A stretch of DNA of 64,000 bases, taken from NCBI RefSeq assembly GCF_030380735.1, contig NZ_JAUDRZ010000030.1, forward strand, positions 1-64,000, given 5' to 3'. Below, piece by piece: positions 60,321-64,000 of the stretch. A program made the translations under genes and the position numbers. This DNA comes from Rhizobium sp. S152. GTDB lineage: Bacteria; Pseudomonadota; Alphaproteobacteria; Rhizobiales; Rhizobiaceae. How positions within the stretch are numbered: position 1 is the first letter of the stretch; every line of letters begins with the position of its first letter. The notes under the pieces were generated by a model. It was not told the origin of the DNA. It saw nothing but the letters and a program-made list of their open reading frames with translations, and ran no database searches.

Positions 60321-60659
60321 TCAGAGCCGGGTCCAGGTCTGCGACTTGCAGAGTATCTTGAGCACACAGCCCTGCATCTTCAGCGAACCGCCCGAAACGG
60401 TTCCCGACCCGCTATAGGTTTTGTCGTTGGAGGGATCGGTAATCTCGCCGGAATAACTCCCGTCCTTGCCAGCCAGTGACCCGATTTTCCTGCCCGCATA
60501 TTTGCCCGTCTTCAGCGTGATGCAGTAGCCGCCGCCGCACGAGGCGATTACGGCCGTGTCGCCGGAAGCGGTTTTCCAGTTGCCGACGATCGGCTCCTCG
60601 GCGCTCGCAACCGTTGCCGAAAGCGCAATCGCGCCTGCGAGAATGAGACTGCGGATCAT
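60321..60659 (-). CDS. DUF2147-family exported protein
   Basis: The 112-residue protein has a signal peptide (MIRSLILAGAIALSATVASA) and the DUF2147 beta-barrel pattern PIVGNWKTASGDTAVI, GGYCITLKTGKYAG, and SGSGTVSGGSLKMQGCVLKILCKSQTWTRL with its cysteines. DUF2147 proteins are small periplasmic proteins of unclear role, sometimes linked to envelope or surface stress. The start at 60659 is preferred over 60692 because it begins the signal peptide. Confidence 0.82.
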   Translation of the reverse strand: MIRSLILAGAIALSATVASAEEPIVGNWKTASGDTAVIASCGGGYCITLKTGKYAGRKIGSLAGKDGSYSGEITDPSNDKTYSGSGTVSGGSLKMQGCVLKILCKSQTWTRL

Positions 60660-61100
60660 TCTGTTTCTCCCCCTGATATCCTCGGCGCGCAAAATAACTG
60701 ACGCGAACGTAAAGGTAAATATCGTTTCCTGCCCGTCAGCCGGGTCTTTTGTCCTGTCTAAAACAGCGGAATTTCAGGCTTTTTTATTTTCGCTGCTTTT
60801 ATCGTGGTGAACAAAGGGTTGATTTTCAAATCTGAATTTTCAGTAAACATCACCTGAAAATCCTTAATTGATAGGGGATGCGATGTTTAACAAAAAACCA
60901 AGTTTACCAAGCGTTTGCACTTTGTTTGTCTCAAATTAATCATGCATTTTAGGCGTTTTTTGAAGGCGCTGGGGCATAGTGGGGTCATCAAACGAGCGGG
61001 GCAAACCCGCCGAACCGAAGGGACCAGAAGCCGCGTTAGACGGCAAGGCCCGGAAGGTAAAACAGGGTAAGTCGACAACAGGCTAAACAGGGATAAACCG
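60660..61100. other. Long AT-richer intergenic region upstream of the SEL1 gene
   Basis: No convincing gene is seen in these 441 bp, which are clearly AT-richer than the flanks between about 60700 and 60960. A near CtrA-type site TTAA-N7-TTTT lies around 60936-60951. The last 40 bp hold three imperfect copies of AACAGG(G/C)TAA (61061-61070, 61077-61086, 61086-61096). A long leader or a small RNA gene is possible. Confidence 0.4.
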
Positions 61101-61367
61101 ATGGCACGCTTTGAAATGCACAATGCTGAAATGGCCACCATGGGTGGCGAAAACAACGCCGATGTCTTCTGCGAAATGGGCTTGATGTATGCGACGGGCC
61201 GCGGCTGCGCCGTGGATCTGATCGCCGCCCACAAGTGGCTTAACATCGCCGCGATCAAGGGCAACGATCGCGCCGCCGAACTGCGCGCCGATGTCGCCGC
61301 CGGAATGGACAAGATGCAGATCGTCGAGGCGTTGCGCGCCGCCCGCGAGTGGATGACGGTTCATTAA
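61101..61367 (+). CDS. Short SEL1-repeat protein
   Basis: The 88-residue protein contains one Sel1-type repeat (ADVFCEMGLMYATGRGCAVDLIAAHKWLNIAAIKGNDRAAELR region, about residues 20-62) followed by a short helix. Such proteins act as protein-interaction scaffolds; partners are unknown. The gene has an unusually long AT-rich upstream region. Small single-repeat Sel1 proteins of this type are found across rhizobia. Confidence 0.8.
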   Translation: MARFEMHNAEMATMGGENNADVFCEMGLMYATGRGCAVDLIAAHKWLNIAAIKGNDRAAELRADVAAGMDKMQIVEALRAAREWMTVH

Positions 61368-61449
61368 GAATGCGTCGATCGAAACAAGAACAACAACCTC
61401 TGAAGAGGGGGCTGGCCGGCGCCATGATGCGCCGCGCCGGATCAAACAG

Positions 61450-61483
61450 AACCGCGACCGGCAGACACAAGGCCGGCGCGGTT
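61450..61483 (-). terminator. Terminator of hisC
   Basis: AACCGCG...CCGGC and GCCGG..CGCGGTT arms (61450-61462 and 61471-61483) form a stem with a one-base bulge. On the minus strand TTCTGTTT follows. It lies 14 bp beyond the hisC stop and may also end the SEL1 transcript. Confidence 0.6.
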
Positions 61484-61496
61484 CATCGCGTTATGC

Positions 61497-62609
61497 TTAG
61501 CCGAGCGATTTCAGCACTTCGGGCAATGCCGCTTCCAACAGCGCCATGTCGTTCTCCGGGCCGACGCTGACGCGGATGCAGCGGTTGAGTGGCGCCACGC
61601 CCGGCATACGGATGAACACGCCGGGTTGCATCAGTCCGTCGACGATAGCGCGCGCATAGGTGCCGTCACGACCGGCGTCGACTGCTACGAAGTTCGTCGC
61701 CGAAGCCAGCGGCTTGAGATTGTTCGCCACCGCGATGCCGGAGATCCGTTCGCGCGCCGCGTGAATCTTGCCGACCACCTCGGCGAGATAAGCCTGGTCC
61801 TTGAGCGCGGCGATCGCCGCGGCTGTCGCCAGCCTGTTCATGCCGAAGTGGTTGCGGATCTTGTCGAACGCGGATGCCGTGCCTGGCGTGGAGATGGCAT
61901 AACCGACGCGGGCGCCTGCAAGTCCATAGGCCTTCGAGAAGGTCCGGGTGCGGATCACGTTCGGCAGGTCGATGAGCGTGTGAATGCCGGGCAGGGAGCC
62001 TGCCGGACCCGTTTCGCTATAGGCCTCGTCGAGGATGAGAAGCGTCGTTTCCGGGAGGGCGCGGGCGAATTCGACGATGCTCTCCGCATCCCACCAGCTT
62101 CCCATCGGATTGTCGGGGTTGGCGAAATAGACCAGCGGCGCGTTCTCGCGCTTGACTGCGTCGAGCAGTCCGCCGAGATCTTCGCGATCGTCCTTGTAGG
62201 GCACGGTCACGAGACGACCGCCGAAGCCGTTGACGTGGAAATTGAACGTCGGATAGCCGCCGAGCGAGGTAACCACAGGCCCGCCGGGGTCGATCACCAG
62301 CCGGACGATTTGCCCGAGCAGTTCATCGATGCCGCCGCCGATTGCGATATTGGCGGGCGCCACGCCTAGATGCGCGGAGAGCACTTCCTTCAGTTCGTAA
62401 TTTTCGGGGTCGGCATATTTCCAGATTCCAGTCGCATGCTCCCGCATGGCAGCAATCACGGAAGGGGCGGGGCCGAAGCCGTTCTCGTTGGCGCCGATGC
62501 GCGCCTTGACGGCGAGACCGCGCTGTCGCTCGATGGCTTCAGGACCGACAAACGGAACGGTGGAGGGAAGGGCGCTGGCAAGGGGCGTGAAGCGCGAGAA
62601 GGCGGACAT
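61497..62609 (-). CDS. hisC: Histidinol-phosphate aminotransferase-like enzyme (HisC family)
   Basis: The 370-residue class I/II PLP aminotransferase has ARIGANENGFGPAPSVIAAM near the start, IGGGIDELLGQIVRLVIDPGGPVVT, the ANPDNPMGS substrate segment, LILDEAYSE and the Schiff-base lysine in RTRTFSKAYGLAGARVGY. It converts imidazole acetol phosphate and glutamate in histidine synthesis, and may also act on aromatic amino acids. Rhizobia often carry more than one HisC; this one is away from other his genes. Confidence 0.85.
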   Translation of the reverse strand: MSAFSRFTPLASALPSTVPFVGPEAIERQRGLAVKARIGANENGFGPAPSVIAAMREHATGIWKYADPENYELKEVLSAHLGVAPANIAIGGGIDELLGQIVRLVIDPGGPVVTSLGGYPTFNFHVNGFGGRLVTVPYKDDREDLGGLLDAVKRENAPLVYFANPDNPMGSWWDAESIVEFARALPETTLLILDEAYSETGPAGSLPGIHTLIDLPNVIRTRTFSKAYGLAGARVGYAISTPGTASAFDKIRNHFGMNRLATAAAIAALKDQAYLAEVVGKIHAARERISGIAVANNLKPLASATNFVAVDAGRDGTYARAIVDGLMQPGVFIRMPGVAPLNRCIRVSVGPENDMALLEAALPEVLKSLG

Positions 62610-62698
62610 TTCTGAGGTATTTCCTGGACGATTGAAATCGCGCCAACAATAGGCACGCAAGTCACCATGGCAAGGAAGATTATTTCAACAGGTCGCCG

Positions 62699-63094
62699 CT
62701 ACATGCGTGCCGAACGGCTCGCTTCCAGCGCTTCGATATTGCCGGCCATGAAATCGGCGCGAACGACGCGGCGCAGCACTTCCGGCTCCAGCGTGTTGAT
62801 GAAGCGAACGTTGATCCGCTCGTTGTTGCGGTAGACTTCCGCGCAGCCGATCCGGTGAGCAAGGCCGAGGATGTTGAGGTAATAGTGCTTGGGCAGACCC
62901 GCCGCCGAGGAAACGATGAAGCTTGCGCCGCCGCGCGAGATGTCGATGATCTCGGCGCTGCGGATCGAAATGCCGGTAAGGCAGGGCCTGACGGCAACAA
63001 TCCGGGCGGGGCGCCGCACGTTGAACTGTTCCCAGCGCGCCTCGTAGACTTCGGATTTCACGGTCGCAAGGTGCGTGGCTCGAAGCATCGACAT
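62699..63094 (-). CDS. PilZ-domain protein
   Basis: The 131-residue protein is a stand-alone PilZ domain. The c-di-GMP-binding motifs are visible as RRPAR (RxxxR) near residue 27 and DISRGG (DxSxxG) near residue 50. It would be a small cytoplasmic c-di-GMP receptor. No neighbouring gene suggests its target. A second in-frame ATG two codons later is possible. Confidence 0.85.
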   Translation of the reverse strand: MSMLRATHLATVKSEVYEARWEQFNVRRPARIVAVRPCLTGISIRSAEIIDISRGGASFIVSSAAGLPKHYYLNILGLAHRIGCAEVYRNNERINVRFINTLEPEVLRRVVRADFMAGNIEALEASRSARM

Positions 63095-63275
63095 CCCACT
63101 TCTCTCCCTAAACCAGCGCGTTTGCGTTCCTGTTCGACTGGAGCGTCACACGAATGCTTTTCGTCTTCGTCAAGGAAGAGAATGCAATTTTAACGAAGTC
63201 AATTTTTTTTACGCCGCACAGGTTGCATTGGCCGCAAATCGCGTCGTTGGGTGAAATGCCATATTGGCGAAGCGT

Positions 63276-63674
63276 TTAGCCGATCACGCGCGTGGCCAGG
63301 AACCCGCAGGAGGCCGCGAAAGCGGTGAGAAACGCCCCCCAGGCCATATCGACGACGGTAACCATGATCGGCCAGTTCTTCAGGGTCGCAAGGTTGGTGA
63401 TGTCGTAGGTACCATAGGCGGCAAGCCCGAGAATCACGGCATTGACGATGACTGTCGTAAGAGATCCGGCGGCGAGCCCCGGCAGCACGGCCAGAAAGAC
63501 GATGGCTGCCGCGAAGAACACGTAGAATAGCGCAGCGACGGCGAGGTTTGGCGACGGCAGCATCAGTTCGCCCAGTTGGTCGCGGTAGAATGTTCTCGCG
63601 ACAAGCCCAAGCCAGACTGCATCCAGCGCGAGAAAGGCGATCAGCGTGGCTACATATGCTATGGTGGTCTTCAT
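63276..63674 (-). CDS. DUF2177-family membrane protein
   Basis: The 132-residue protein has four hydrophobic helices with AFLALDAVWLGLVARTFYRDQLGELM in the first loop and GTYDITNLATLKNWP, typical of DUF2177. The role is unknown. It is divergent from the host-attachment-family gene with a 171-bp gap, in which promoters for both must lie. Confidence 0.85.
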   Translation of the reverse strand: MKTTIAYVATLIAFLALDAVWLGLVARTFYRDQLGELMLPSPNLAVAALFYVFFAAAIVFLAVLPGLAAGSLTTVIVNAVILGLAAYGTYDITNLATLKNWPIMVTVVDMAWGAFLTAFAASCGFLATRVIG

Positions 63675-63845
63675 GCCTGTCTGCTCCTGTTGTCCGTTAA
63701 TTGCTACGCTTGCGGGACATAGTTGGATCGTTCGGACCCTGAAATAAGGAGATTCCGCTCGAACTCTTTCGGAGCCCGCACGTTCTGTTTTCGTTGAACT
63801 TTCCGCGCGCCTCGGCGCCCGGAACAAAAAAACGAGGAGATTGAA

Positions 63846-64000
63846 ATGGCTGACATCAGGGTCCCTTGGAAATCATGGGTGGTCGTCTGTGATGGCGCAA
63901 AGGCTTTGATCATGCAAAACGCCGGCGACGCGCAGCTGATGAACTTGAAGGTTGAAGAGACGCTGTCGCAGCCGAGCGAGGTCGATCGCGACATCGGAAC
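63846..64000 (+). CDS. Host-attachment-family protein (runs off the right edge)
   Basis: Only the first 51 codons are present. The segment WVVVCDGAKALIMQNAGDAQ followed by LMNLKVEETLSQPS matches the N-terminus of the host attachment protein family (Pfam Host_attach, related to baeRF proteins), widespread in rhizobia. A GAGGAGA ribosome-binding site precedes the ATG. Role in plant or host attachment was inferred early for the family and is not proven. Confidence 0.8.
   Translation, partial: MADIRVPWKSWVVVCDGAKALIMQNAGDAQLMNLKVEETLSQPSEVDRDIG

Noticed and set aside
1..64000. CRISPR array or tRNA/rRNA genes
   Set aside because: No regular repeat-spacer pattern, cloverleaf-like sequence or rRNA segment was recognised by eye; a covariance-model scan would be decisive.

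Overview
The window looks like a chromosomal segment of an alphaproteobacterium of the order Rhizobiales, most likely a Rhizobium/Agrobacterium/Sinorhizobium relative. Three things point there: high GC; the gene orders feuN-feuP-feuQ, ccmI-ccmE-ccmF-ccmH (cycHJKL) and degP-response regulator-sensor kinase-glnE; and a RIME-like repeat. No rRNA, tRNA or CRISPR array was recognised.

Region 1 (1-11.9 kb) is a gene-transfer-agent (GTA)/prophage-type tail module. A truncated IS110-like transposase end and a RIME-like repeat sit at the left edge. They are followed by head-tail connector, head closure, a small overlapping ORF and the DUF3168 protein. A DUF1778/GNAT toxin-antitoxin pair and an opposite-strand MFS transporter then interrupt the module. 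It resumes with major tail protein, gp10, a tail-assembly chaperone that seems to lack a start codon (candidate -1 frameshift), a short tape measure, distal tail protein, hub protein, NlpC/P60 peptidase, the giant gp15-like baseplate protein and a holin-like peptide. A terminator, a structured RNA segment and a 29-codon antisense ORF lie between the peptidase and gp15. Terminase, portal and capsid genes are not in the window.

Region 2 (12-31.4 kb) is conserved core. It holds the FeuN/FeuP/FeuQ osmosensory system, a small lipoprotein, cytochrome c maturation genes, the DegP periplasmic protease, a second two-component system, GlnE, a PAS histidine kinase and aminopeptidase N.

Region 3 (31.5-43.1 kb) is more mixed. 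It has a soluble MCP-like protein with a C-terminal Cache sensor, a DMT permease, an unrecognised winged-helix protein behind a long inverted repeat, two tiny minus-strand ORFs, a uracil-DNA glycosylase relative, an Hsp70-like ATPase, an RND efflux pair and an atypical SDR protein.

Region 4 (43.2-64 kb) is housekeeping and accessory metabolism: ETF-ubiquinone oxidoreductase, a GNAT enzyme, an L,D-transpeptidase behind a CtrA-type box, MgtE with a hairpin at its ribosome-binding site, a divergent HxlR regulator/quinone-oxidoreductase-like pair, an MFS transporter, a lipid kinase, a glutamate-polyamine ligase/aminotransferase pair, a lipid-linked sugar module (GT39, GT2, flippase-like), AMP nucleosidase, small secreted proteins, a SEL1 protein, HisC, a PilZ protein, a DUF2177 membrane protein and the start of a host-attachment-family gene.
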